This document shows positions 1 to 10,149 of a stretch of 64,000 nucleotides of DNA, in pieces. The translations under genes were made by a program, and so were the position numbers. The stretch covers positions 200,148,034-200,212,033 of the forward strand of contig NC_134456.1 in assembly GCF_047948215.1 (NCBI RefSeq), in the 5' to 3' direction. The notes under the pieces were generated by a model, which was given only the letters and a program-made list of their open reading frames with translations, had not been told where the DNA came from and ran no database searches. Position 1 is the stretch's first letter. Every line of letters begins with the position of its first letter. The stretch comes from Lycorma delicatula. Taxonomy: Eukaryota > Arthropoda > Insecta > Hemiptera > Fulgoridae.

Positions 1-39
1 GGAAAATTTCACAAATAATTGTTATATCAAAACCGGGTA

Positions 40-1260
40 AAAACTAACAAATGTTAAATATTATAGACTTGTCAACTTGCTTCCAGAGCACTCTAAAGTG
101 TTTGAAAAGCTCTTTTTAAAATGAACGAAGCATTTCGTAAATGCTAAAATTTCAAATTACCAATTTGGCTTTAGGCAGAAACATGCTACAATGTGGAGCA
201 AGCTAACATAATTTTTAACGTTATAAATCATGCTTTGAACAACAAAAAATACTGTTCACTGGTTTTCCTCGATGTCAGTAAAGCTTTTGACAAAGTTTGG
301 CACGTAGGGTTGTTCTATATATTAAAAAAGGTATTACCGCATGTTTGCTGTGTAGTGTTAAAATCTTACCTAGAAGATAGATATTTTCAGATTAAACATA
401 AAGACGTTTTAACGGATTTGTTCCTAATAAAATCAGCGGTATCCCAAGAAAACGTTCTCGGACCCATCTTATATCTTCTATTTACTTCCGACTTGCCAAT
501 TATGGCATATACAAATGTTGCAACGTTTGTTGATGATACTGCAATTCTAGCTGCCGATGAAAATCCAGCTACTGCATCTCATTATATCCATTATTATCTC
601 ACTCGTCTCGAATCCTGGCTTACAAATTAAAAAATAAAGATAAGTGAAACAAAGTCGATCACATTCACCCTTCGAAAGGAAAACTGCCCAATTGTTTCTA
701 TCTTTAATATTTCAATTCAAAGTTCTCAAGAATGTAAATATTTAGGTTTTCATCTTGACCGGCGCCTTACTTGGAAAAAACATATCAAATCTAAGCGTAT
801 GCAGTTAGACCTAAAGTTTAAAAACATGTACTGCTAATAAGACACAGATCTCGCCTCTTAGTAGAAAATAAATTATTGATTTATAAATCCACCTTAAAAC
901 CAATTTGGATTTATGGACTTGAATTGTAGTGTACAGCAAGCAATAAAAAATTGACATATTTGAACGTCATCATACGAAAACACTGCGAAAAATGTTAAAA
1001 ATACGTTGGTATTTAAGCAACAATCTCATATCTAATGATTTTAAATTACGAACCGTTAGGCAAGAAATCTCTCTGATCAGTCAACGACATCAAAATCTGG
1101 ATCGGTATCCAAATTATTTGGCACTCAATTTATTGGATAGCATTATCAGCGATTTTTCAAGATTAATGAGAAAAAATATCCTTGATTTCATATTTCGATT
1201 CCATTAAGTAGTTTTATAAACCACCTTTACGAAGTCGTCTTCAATTTCATTTCTTTTCGT
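40..1260 (+). mobile_element. Jockey-clade LINE, 5'-truncated remnant
   Basis: This is a decayed non-LTR retrotransposon. It enters in the reverse transcriptase (RT) just before the conserved 'LLP..SKVFEK' block (about 62-120, in another frame) and runs through the RT C-terminal domain to about 1207, followed by an AT-rich tail. No endonuclease or ORF1 lies upstream, though the window edge is close, so more could lie outside. Several frame changes and stops show it is dead. No clear target-site duplication or long poly(A) tail is visible; a short A run lies near 1385. The block order is that of the Jockey clade. The family differs from the Jockey pieces at 15.7 and 44 kb. Confidence 0.85.
193..1207 (+). 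pseudogene. Jockey reverse transcriptase pseudogene (palm to C-terminus)
   Basis: The open part, 193-630 (145 codons), carries RT signatures: FLDVSKAFDKVW (residues 25-36, first catalytic Asp), a degenerate form of the PQGSVLGP block (SQENVLGPILYLLF) and FVDD (residues 112-115), the altered FADD catalytic pair. The ATG at 193 is only the first in an internal stretch, not a real start. After the stop at 628-630 the same frame continues with CKYLGFHLDRRLTWKKHI up to about 838. The next pieces, in shifted frames, include KSTLKPIWIYGLEL and, at 992-1207, the Jockey C-terminal RWYLSNN...YPNYLALNLLD motif. An active copy would copy LINE RNA into the chromosome at a nick; this one cannot. Confidence 0.85.
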
Positions 1261-1529
1261 TTTTAACTTTTAAGTTACAGACCACTGGATCTGTAGCTTC
1301 TTAATGCTCATTACAAATTTCGCCTATTTACTTAATGTTCAATTTTAACTCTGAATAGATTATAAAGTTACTGTAACGTTATAATAAAAAAAAAATTATT
1401 TTTAAATTTCAAATCAGTAAGAAACGCTTACTACAGTTATATGTATTTATCTTTTTAGAATAATAATAAATATATCAAATCGTAAACAAAAATTAAGAAA
1501 TTTTAAGGTTATATAATAATGTAAATTAA

Positions 1530-1806
1530 TTTACCAGACCGAACTGGTTATACGAAGTACAGAAAAACATGGAGGAATTAGACATAACCCGTGAAAACCT
1601 AAAAACGAAAACCGGAAACTATGAGAAATTAAAAAATAAAGAAACAAGATTCCTATCAAAACCCAAGAAAACAATAATCCGGGTGTACTCTGAACAAGAA
1701 AGGGCAAGAAGATCTGAAACCCTTAGAAATTACTGGCAAAAAAGAAAAGCTGAAAAACAACAAATCAGTAAGAAAAGAAAGAACTTGCCAAAAAAAAAAA
1801 AAAAAT
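1530..1806 (+). pseudogene. LINE RT C-terminal tail, clade uncertain
   Basis: The frame is open from about 1530 through the ATG at 1569 to 1806. The ATG is preceded in frame by TRPNWLYEVQKN and followed by MEELDITRENL. This resembles the 'GRP..RW...V..D(M/L)..' block that closes many insect LINE polymerases, and the downstream EERxRRSExxxxYWxxRK-like basic tail (about residues 45-63) is also known from such proteins. The open frame then runs into a poly-A stretch coding for lysines, so the last residues mean nothing. The piece is about 90 codons, so it is a severely 5'-truncated copy. It may belong to the same family as the fragment at 60.7 kb, inferred from protein type rather than aligned. 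A host gene is unlikely. Confidence 0.6.
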
Positions 1807-1809
1807 GAA

Positions 1810-2825
1810 CTAAAGTGATCCATTATGGTCTTAAAAGTAATAAAAAAATAAAAATAAAAAAAATGTAAATTAATTAATGTAAAATAGCATAAATGAGTGT
1901 GATGAAAAAGGAAGCAATGTATAATAAAACAAGTTAAATTTTTTCTTGTACAGAAGGTCAGATAGTCGTTTGAGTTTATCATCATTACTATAAAAAATGT
2001 TGTGGTTTAAGAATACTAACCAGTTCCGACTCCAAAAATTTATCGTTTAAAGGTAAACATTCCATTACTAACTCATCTAATCAACATACCTTTTGCTCGC
2101 AGATTTATAATCAATCATCATTAGAAGTATTCCATAAGGATCCATAGTTAATAGATGAGAAATACCGATGCAATACTGAATAATCCTTCCAGCGATTTTG
2201 ATGTCAAAATTTAAGTATTTATCTTAGTTTCGTTTTCGACATAAAAATAAATGCTTTCCACCTACATACTTTAATTTTTTGTATACATGTTAATGAGTTC
2301 ATATTATTTCTGATTCAAAGATTAGCAAAAGCAGTACAAGTAAAAAAAAAAAAATACTTAAAAATCCCCCTAAGTTACCTTACCATCAGACTTTATTTAT
2401 TACCCGTATAATAAAATTATTAATATTAGTACTTCTAATGACATGCACTATTTACACAAATGAAATATTTTTCTATATATTTAACTGTACAACAAATCTA
2501 AAACAAAATGTAATAGACCACACACCCGCGCACACGCCTAAAAATATTTTTTAAAGTTTTTAACATTTTGATAAAATTAACATAAAGGCCCAAAAAATGT
2601 TATTAATTTTCTTTAAATGGTTGATTAGCAGAGTGGGAAAAGTCATCATGCCTTGTCATCAAAAAGGATGACATTTCTATAATATTAGTTTTATATAATA
2701 TTAGCATAATATTAGTTTTACTATAAACTAGTAAACTGTACGCAAATTTTTCTATCGATAATTATACAGTATAATTTTTGATCGACTGTTTAAACTTTAT
2801 TCCTAATTAGCTTAATAATGGTTTT
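1810..2825. other. AT-rich spacer, no gene seen
   Basis: Low-complexity A/T sequence with poly-A runs (for example near 2340) and a short local duplication of 'ataatattagtttta' near 2680-2720. I see no coding signature on either strand. Confidence 0.6.
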
Positions 2826-2826
2826 T

Positions 2827-3520
2827 ACTTCCTTGTACGAATTAAATGAAGTATTGTGATAGCGAAACATTTCGGTTTTCAGGTTTCAATGAAAATATAC
2901 ATTTTGACCAGTTTCGGCGTGACGTCTGTACGTACGTTTATATCTCGCATAGCACAAAAACGATTAGCCGTAGAATGCTGAAGTATTAGATTTAGGACTG
3001 TTGTAACATATAGTTGTGCCCCTCCCCTTTTAATTGCAATCAACTGGACCAAAAGTGTCCATAAAAGCCCAAATTCCAAAACATTTGGGTTTTTTACTTT
3101 TTCTTAACTCCAGCAATTAGCTTTCATTGAGAGCTTTTCAACGATATATCATAGGTGGTACTTATTTTAATTGGTTCCAGAGTTATAGCTAAATAAAATT
3201 CTAATTAATGAAATATTTAATCTTACGAGGGGAAGGCACATCGGTTCAAATCCGACTTCATCTCCTTTATTTTTAACTTTTTTTTTTTTAATTTAGATAT
3301 ATAGATTTATTAATAATTAATTATTAATCTCCGATTGTAAAAACACTTTTACAATAAATAATAATTCAATAACAACAAAAAAATGAAAAAGTATCACAAG
3401 TTATTTATGAAATAAAATTTTTTGTACTCGACGTCTTAAAAAAGTCTGTATATGTAATTTAATAGGCGTACAAGGACGTCATGTGGTGACCATATCAGAT
3501 TTTTTTCTTTTTCTGAAAAA
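2827..3520 (+). repeat. Family A repeat, copy 1 (TIR element with tRNA-like B-box)
   Basis: This is the longest of three copies of a dispersed repeat (others at 16890-17075 on - and 30250-30750 on +). The left end ACTTCCTTGTACG (2827-2839) is the inverse of the right end GCGTACAAGGACGT (3466-3479). In the other two copies the right end reads CGTACAAGGAAGT, an exact 13-bp inverse of the left end, so short terminal inverted repeats are likely. An internal stretch near 3225-3265 contains GGTTCAAATCC, which fits an RNA polymerase III B-box. Coding capacity is absent. It is best read as a non-autonomous DNA element or composite repeat; the mobilising enzyme is unknown. Confidence 0.6.
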
Positions 3521-3524
3521 AAAG

Positions 3525-4485
3525 GATTAAAAAATGCCAAAAAAAATAAAAATGAATTGCTGCATTTCTTGGATTTAGCTTTGAAAAAATTCATGTAAAA
3601 TAAATATTTAACATTTACCAAGAGGGAAAATGTAACAGAAAAAATAAACTGAACGTTTGTCTACATATAATTTTTTTAATATTTTTGGAGTTTTTTTAAT
3701 ATGAAATTTTACATTTTCCTTTAGTACTTTTTGATATTTCATGTGTATTTTTTAAAAACATATTCACTGCACAACATTGATACTATTCCTTTCACAAATT
3801 CCATTTGTGAATGATATGATTATACAAAACTAAAACGATGAGATTAATCAGTTGTTTGCAAAATCAAGGCCAATAAATATATTTAAATTATTACTAATCT
3901 AAATAATAGTAACTAATACTAATAATAATGACTTAAAGTATAATTGCTAAAATAACAACTGTAGTAGTAATAATAGCGAGAATTCTTCGGATTAGTATTG
4001 TCACCACAGAGATAAAATTAGTGCAAAAAGAAAAGAAACAATTTAGAATGTTAAAAAATCGTTACTAATTAATAAAAATTAGTAAAATTAAGTATTTACA
4101 TGAACAGAACAGAAAAAAGCAAATTATAAAATAAATTTAAAAACAAATTGCATGTATAATATATAAAATAGATTTTTTTTTTTATTTTATTTATTTAAAA
4201 CACATTTCCTACCCAACTACAAGTGATGGTTGTAACAGTAACACAACTATTCTAGCTCTAATTTTTTTTTTATTGCAATAAATGCTTATCATAATCCAAT
4301 CTACGTATTACAAACGATCTTTTTAATGATTGGTAAACAAGTTTATTTATATAAGATACTTTGAGAAAATAATTAATAATAGAAATATTTTTTCGATGCG
4401 AAAATAAGAAAAAATAAAAAAAAACACAATATAGGTAATAAAGAAACCATTTCTGAACCAATTTTTTATGAATTTAAAACAAAAT
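3525..4485. other. AT-rich spacer, no gene seen
   Basis: Low-complexity DNA with T and A homopolymers. The short open frames here are products of the composition. I see no motif. Confidence 0.6.
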
Positions 4486-4689
4486 GATTTTTATTTTGTT
4501 ACCGTCGCATCAACAATTACAGTCATTAGCGACTAAAGTAACACTATCATGTAGTGTTACATAAAACAACAAAAATCAACAATAAAAAACAGGAACAATA
4601 AAGAATAAACATAGACAAGTAAAAACAAATACAAACTAAAATAAATCAGACCAAAACTACTAAATTTTATTATTCACTCCACTGTAGGA

Positions 4690-5106
4690 GAGGAACCGCA
4701 ACAGACGTTTTATACCTTCTTTTCGGTTTAGTAAAAATTTCATATCTGAACCCAGGTGTAAGTTTTGTAGGATGGTTAAATAGATTGGTCAACCAAAGAG
4801 CAGATGGTGCACGGACCATTTGACCTTGCAAACCCCACAGATCTTCTGAGGAGAGCCATATAGATGAGCATGGGTAAGCCTGGTGTGTCCCAATCCTTAG
4901 CCGAGTTAAGATAACTTAGTCTCTTCTGTTGCTCGGGAAAAGAGATTTCTCGAGCACATTCTCCCGGATGTTATGTAATGCCGAAGGAGGACTCAGCAGC
5001 CAGAACCTATTCCATTGAGCCCGCAATTTTACACGGACTGATCTCATGAAGTCTCTCTCATATGTCGATTGTACTCGGATGCATTTATTGCAGCTCTCTT
5101 GGCAGT
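4690..5106 (-). pseudogene. C-terminal region of the I-clade LINE ORF2, decayed
   Basis: Past the RNase H, the minus strand keeps a degenerate 'R.RIGHtrLTH.yL......C..C.....V.HiL..C' region. About 4915-4780 reads ARLTHAHLYGSPQKICGVCKV...VHHLLFG. The two cysteines and the His pair of this putative nucleic-acid-binding tail are visible; the final Cys is not. There are stops and frame changes throughout. It leads straight into the element's 3' UTR. Confidence 0.65.
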
Positions 5107-5425
5107 CTAATCGGCCCGTTCGTTCCCGGAGATGCCACAATGTCTAGGGACCCATACCAGTACCACAGCTATCCTTGTAAGGATATCATGAATAATTTGG
5201 ACGATGGATTCAGAACGACTGCAGCTCAAGCCCTCAAATACAGTCCTATAGTTGGTAATTACTAAGAAGCTAGCATCAATACGGGTTTCGATAACTTTCA
5301 AGGCGGATAAAATTTGATAGACCTCTCAAAAGAATACAGAACAAGCAATTACCTTATATAATATCTCGGTGTCAGGGAGTACAATAGATGGCTCTGTCTC
5401 GGCCAAGACAGAGCCATCGGTGTAG
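5107..5425 (-). pseudogene. RNase H domain of the I-clade LINE, broken
   Basis: Reading minus from about 5420: TDGSVLAETEPS carries the first catalytic Asp of RNase HI. A stop near 5325 follows. Further on comes SESIVQIIHDIL, then VLVWVPRHCGISGNERAD (ending at 5107), the closing RNase H motif 'WVPgH.Gi.GNe.AD' with its catalytic His and Asp; the usual Gly before His is Arg. This domain removes the RNA strand during retrotransposition in I-type elements. The DGS codons sit in a perfect 13-bp inverted repeat (5387-5399 with 5406-5418). Confidence 0.85.
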
Positions 5426-5926
5426 AAGAGAATGTACCCATTGTACTTTTTAGCCATGTTGTTAAATTTGTCTCTAGCAGACTGGAAACGTGGGTCCCGT
5501 TTACAACTTCCAGATTGTAAGTATATGATCTCTGGAGACGCGCGTAACTAAGGAGCGCCGCATCCTATTCCCTTTCCATCTTCGGGACAGGCATATATAG
5601 TTCTTGGAGATAGCGAAGCAGCCTGAGGCTGAAAGACTGCGGTAAGGACGTCCTTTCTTCAAATAGCGAAGTGCGAACGTGTCTGGTCATTTGCCGTGAG
5701 CAGTTGATCGCGTGTTTTATAGTCTTTTATTTCCTTCTGTAACCCAATGGGAGTTCATCGAATTCCACCAGTAAACTTGGTATAGGAGAAGTGGCGAATG
5801 CCCCTATTGACATGTGATTGCAGGTGTTGTGCAAGGGACCAAGTATGACCTTAATTATCTCTTTCGCAGAGTCATATAGTACAGACCCGTATTCTAGCTT
5901 CGAAAGAACAATGCTTCTGTACGTGT

Positions 5927-6938
5927 TCAGAATGATTTATTCGCACCCCAGTTGCAAGATGAAATGAGTTTGAGGACATTCATTATTCTTAGACATTCAG
6001 CCTTTGTGTAATTAATGTGGCTCGAAAAGGTCAGTTTCTCATCAAAAGTCACACCAAGAAGCACAATCTTGTTTGCTCCCTTTATCTCGTCTTCACCTAA
6101 TTGCAGTCTCACCAAGTCTTTGCATCCGACTGGCTGCCTAGAGAAAACAGTAAATTTAGACTTGGGTACCGACAACTTTAAACCAGTACATTGTGCCCAT
6201 CTGTGCACCGAGTTCAACGAATTTTTTATTATTTCCCTGGTAGTTCCAATTTCCTTACTTCTGCAGGTGACAGTGATATCATCAGCGAAGATAAATTTCT
6301 TAACTGGCAGTGTACTGGCGTACACGTAGGACAGATCCCAGTGGGACTCAGTTTTCAATTTTTATGATCTTTGAAAAGACTCCATTAGCTCTATCATGGA
6401 TCGTCCGTTTACTCAGAAAATTTACTATAGAGCGTAATATATTCCCGTTAACATCATTCTGTAACAAGGTAGCAATTATCCTGTCAATGCAAGCCATTTC
6501 ATAAGCCTTAAGTCTAAGGTCACAGCAAGGAGATATTCTTTGGAGGCGAATGCCTCACACCCATCTGTCTGTATAAATATTAGGCGGTCCATGGTAGATC
6601 TCTTTTCTCTGAATCCGTACTGGTATTGGGAGAAGAGTTTGATTTTCTCCAGATGCCATTTCAGTTAACATTTTCTCCAAAACCTTGCAAAGGTTGCACG
6701 TTGAAGCAATCAGACGGTATTTCTCTGCTAAACTTAAGTCACGATTGGGCTTCGCCACAGGGATGACTACAGCCTCCCTCCAGACGTCTGAAAACAAGAT
6801 AATGTTGAACACGTGTAATATGTGATGAAGACCCTCATTAGAGAGTTCCCGTATGAAGACGTATAATATTCCATCAGGTCCAGGTCTTGAAGATTTTAGA
6901 CATGCAAGTACATCTAATACACATCGTAATACACTCAA
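5927..6938 (-). pseudogene. I-clade reverse transcriptase pseudogene
   Basis: 6938-6555 encodes the RT N-terminal blocks: CLKSSRPGPDGILY (the 'K..GPDGI' block) and WREAVVIPVAKPNRD...AEKYRLIAST (the 'W..A.viPi.KP......YRPI.L' block), where the usual P of YRPI is L. 6358-5927 encodes the catalytic block KKFIFADDITV with FADD at 6289-6278, then NKIVLLGVTFDEKLTFSSHI, the block that follows the palm. The region between (6550-6360) is frameshifted and has multiple stops. The first ATG of each open piece is internal and has no start function. The catalytic pair survives, but the frame does not. Confidence 0.85.
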
Positions 6939-7114
6939 GGTGAGAGGGACAATCAGATCCTGGTTGATGCTGTTATTCCGTCAAAGTATATCCTCTAAAC
7001 TAAATTCAGGGGTGTTTTTAGTCCTCAGAAAATTATCAAAGTTTGAGTCGCTTGAGTTCCGTGAAAACTTGTCACCCAGAATCAACAAGAAAAAACCCTA
7101 CTAGGGTTCTGAAT

Positions 7115-8349
7115 TACACGACTATTCTCAACCAGATCATGTACATGATAGGTCTTATACGTTCCTTTGATTCTGTTGATCTTGTGTCATACCTTACTCA
7201 TAGGAGTGTGTCTATTAAGCGAGGCTAGGAAATTGCAACACGGTAGACGTTTACTATCTTTATATGTCCTTCTAGCCTTCAAGTTAAATTTAGTAGGATT
7301 CTCCTAAAATGCCACGTATACACAAGTACATATATCACCCAAATAGAGATTCTGAAACAAAGAATCCAAAAGGTTAACAAAAAACTATAAATTGTAAACA
7401 GTTGATTTAATTTATATCTATTATGGTTTTAATAATAAATACAAAACTTTTGTTAAGATTATTTACGTTTTACTTCGAATTAAACAGTAGCGGTATTAAA
7501 AATATAGTTTATAGTAAATAAATTATAAATTTATAAGGAGATTATTATACAAGTATATGTTTTTGTCTGTTTGAAAGATCTGATAGAACAGATAAAATGT
7601 AATTATAATATTATGTTCTTAACTAATACTAGACAAGATAACAGCACCAAAAAATGGTGCCGTGAAAATATTTCAATTCTACCACGAATATCTATTAATT
7701 TTCCTACATTGTTATATATTATTGCATGTCAGTCTGATTATGCTAGACACTATGCCAGACTACTACTGCTTTAGTCAAATTCGAAGCTAACAACTGGCTA
7801 ATGGTAGCAATCAACAAATTTTGTTTGGAATTAATAGAGCCTTTTCTTTTCAAACACGCAATGCTGTAATTATATAATGTTGGCGGAAACAACTAGTAGG
7901 CTACAACAAGAATATTACTTGTTCACACTGGTGATATCAGAAAAGTTTGCTGTCATATAACAAACTATTTTATAATTTCTTTTGAATTTAAATCTAATGA
8001 TAGATATATAACATTTTTTTATAATTTCACCCCTCCCAAACCTCACGTATTATACAAAAATTTCTTAATCCCGCATCTGTAACGAAATAAGAAAAATCAT
8101 CTCTCATTTACTGTCCATTATCACTAACAATACGATGGTATGGGAAATGAACGCTGAAAAACTGTTTAATTTACTTTTACGAGTATTTCGTATATCTATA
8201 ATGCTAATACGATACAACTCACTACACTCATTATAAGACGATAAAAGGCAATTTTCATATAAAATAAAAATAAGTTTTACGATAGGGATTTATTTTTATA
8301 ACTATTTTTTCTTGCTACTGGAAAAAAATTAGAATTTTTTTTTTGAATT

Positions 8350-8350
<1 letters not shown>
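7115..8350. other. Spacer, no gene seen
   Basis: The first ~200 bases (7115-7320) are less AT-rich and could be degraded LINE sequence continuing from the I-clade element: 7229-7290 weakly resembles the region near 4690. I could not find a coding frame. The rest is AT-rich with no recognisable feature. The 67-codon open frame at 7571-7774 shows no known motif. Confidence 0.4.

Positions 8351-8354
<4 letters not shown>

Positions 8355-8402
<48 letters not shown>
8355..8402. repeat. (TA)n microsatellite
   Basis: A pure TA run of about 24 units, likely variable in length between individuals. Other TA runs lie at about 28439-28464, 41317-41344, 44653-44693, 49177-49195 and 59517-59534. Confidence 0.95.
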
Positions 8403-8406
<4 letters not shown>

Positions 8407-8504
8407 TATTAACTTAAATGTAATTTATTTAAGTTTATTTTTCTCTTGATTGGATAGAATTAAATATAAAATATTTTATATTTAATTACAAATTAAAGAC
8501 TTTT

Positions 8505-8770
8505 TTACTTTCAAATATTATCTTTATTAATGTTTTGGGTTAACTAATCAACTATATAAACTTACAAATTATACACAACGTTTCACGCAGAATTCTCTAG
8601 GCTTCCTTAGGTGATAATACACATTCATACATACTTCATACAAAATTCTCTCACATAATAGTGTTTGAAACTTAGAATTTTAAGTGAAACGTAGTGGATT
8701 TAATGTATAAGTTTGTATAGTTGATTGGTTAACCCAAGAGATTAATAAAGATAATATTTTTAAGTAAAAT
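8505..8770. mobile_element. Foldback (MITE-like) element
   Basis: Two arms of about 90 bp face each other: 8507-8596 and 8674-8767. Shared blocks include TATCTTTATTAA, TGGGTTAAC.AATCAACTATA.AAACTTA, GTTTCAC and GAATT/AATTC. By eye the arms are roughly 80% identical, separated by about 77 bp. Weaker inverse similarity may continue outside to about 8480 and 8800. There is no coding capacity, so if mobile it would depend on a transposase supplied elsewhere. An old recombination palindrome is the alternative. Confidence 0.7.
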
Positions 8771-8804
8771 AATTTTTAAGTGTATATAATTTGAGAAAGT
8801 TCCG

Positions 8805-9595
8805 CTGATAAACAAAAAAAATAAATATAGATATTTGCACTATAATTATAATTTTTATTTTTACCAAAGATAAATTATTAAGTTAAAGATGATAGTGTAC
8901 CTAACTAGTCAACTAGTTTCTTATTAAAATAATAATAATAAGCAGTGTGTTGATGTTAAAGATAAGATGTATGAAGATGAAATTTTGTTTAAAAATTTTA
9001 AAACTCTCTTAGGCAGTGGAATTTGGCATACCACATTATTCGACCTTACCTCATACTGAGTTCTAATTTATGTCCATCAATTGGGGATCTTATAATTATC
9101 TATGCAGCTTAAACATTACACATCTTATAAATAGATATTTATAGAAATATATTGATAAATAAAAAAGGTTTTACCTGAATTTAGAATATAACATCACAGT
9201 TCTATTAAGAAATACACTAAATGAAAATTTCTGGATTTCAAAAAGTATAAAAATACTTTAGGGTAAAAAAAGGTAAAAAATGTGCTAAAGTAGCATCCTG
9301 TACGGCGATAAGCACTTGTACATAAGGTAGGCACTTCTTGTGCTGTTACAGGCTAGGAAACAGTCTCAAATTAGGTTGACAACAGAGCCGGTTCCACCAT
9401 ATAAAACAAATATCTAGAAAGCCATGTTTCTAAATGTTTAAAAATCCCTACCACTGATCTAATAAAAATCCAAAGAACACCATCGGGGAAGAATAGTGAC
9501 TAAAAAGAAAATGGTACATCATGACCAAAGGACAATCTATCCACAAACAGGCCGTAAAGAAGGTAAACTCTTCACCTAAATGATTTCTTCAAAGC
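8805..9595. other. Spacer, no gene seen
   Basis: AT-rich at first. From about 9290 the composition is more even and may be degenerate coding sequence of the LINE fragment that follows, but I could not read a frame. Confidence 0.4.
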
Positions 9596-9599
9596 GAAG

Positions 9600-10145
9600 T
9601 TGAGAGCTTTTGAAGCCTGTGGGATCAAAAATCCTGTCTACAATCGCTTGAAAGGTAGACTTATCTTTACTCCGGATGAGTGGAGCAGATTAATGTCATC
9701 AAAGATTAATTATTTTAAAATTATCCAATTCAAATATAAGCACGAACACTTTTAGAGGCATCTTATAACAGATTATGCCTTATTTAATAAGGGACGAGTA
9801 AGCGCTCGTAGGAGAAAACTAATTCCCTACGCTACATCAACGAGGATGCGGTCCTTGCTGATATATGCCCATCAAGCAATAATGAATATAAGTCGCAAAT
9901 ACAGTAGGATGCAGGTTATCAACGGGAGGTTACTGCGAGTTGTTCAAATTGTTAGACATGCTGACAGTCAGAAATGAGGATATAAGTTAGGAATTGAACA
10001 TAAAAGAATAAATACTGAATTATATACAGACAGGAATAAATGGCGGGAATATGTATAGAGGATATGCAACGAAAGCATCCCCAATTTTCTACATATTTAC
10101 CAGCCAGAAGAAAAGTGAGATATTGTAAACCTTGATAGCGTTTTC
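9600..10145 (+). pseudogene. Very decayed LINE RT C-terminal fragment
   Basis: One frame of about 50 codons near 9825-9965 reads ...RMRSLLIYAHQAIMNIS then SRMQVINGRLLRVVQI. This resembles the Jockey/CR1-type RT tail 'L.Ya...W...sk....klQ..qNr.lR.i......', here without the W. Further pieces (LGIEHK..N.ELYTDRNKWREY, about 9990-10060) fit the next block. Stops at several points show it is dead. The 5' limit is uncertain: FTPDEWSRLMSS near 9670 may be part of it. Confidence is limited because the match is to a general block pattern only. Confidence 0.5.
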
Positions 10146-10149
10146 GTCG

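Larger units (their letters stand above)
4490..7110 (-). mobile_element. I-clade LINE with RT and RNase H, 5'-truncated
   Basis: On the minus strand this holds, in order, the RT fingers/palm (about 6938-6555), the RT catalytic and thumb part (6358-5927), an RNase H domain (about 5425-5107), a C-terminal cysteine/histidine region (about 4920-4780) and a 3' UTR. RNase H after RT is the hallmark of the I group. The 3' end is placed near 4490 because the minus strand reads ...GATGCGACGGTAACAAAATAAA there, a typical LINE end with an AATAAA signal. The endonuclease and ORF1 are missing, so it is 5'-truncated near 7110. Stops and frameshifts break every domain. It may be the same family as the ORF1 piece at 42-44 kb, but that cannot be shown without shared sequence. 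Confidence 0.85.

Noticed and set aside
1656..1985. 109-codon minus-strand frame as a gene
   Set aside because: F/Y-rich antisense of the LINE tail and of poly-A sequence.
3225..3265. A tRNA gene around GGTTCAAATCC
   Set aside because: Only the B-box arm is tRNA-like; there is no A-box or acceptor stem at the right distance.
6015..6329. 104-codon plus-strand frame as a gene
   Set aside because: Antisense shadow of the I-clade RT (the FADD codons lie on the minus strand).
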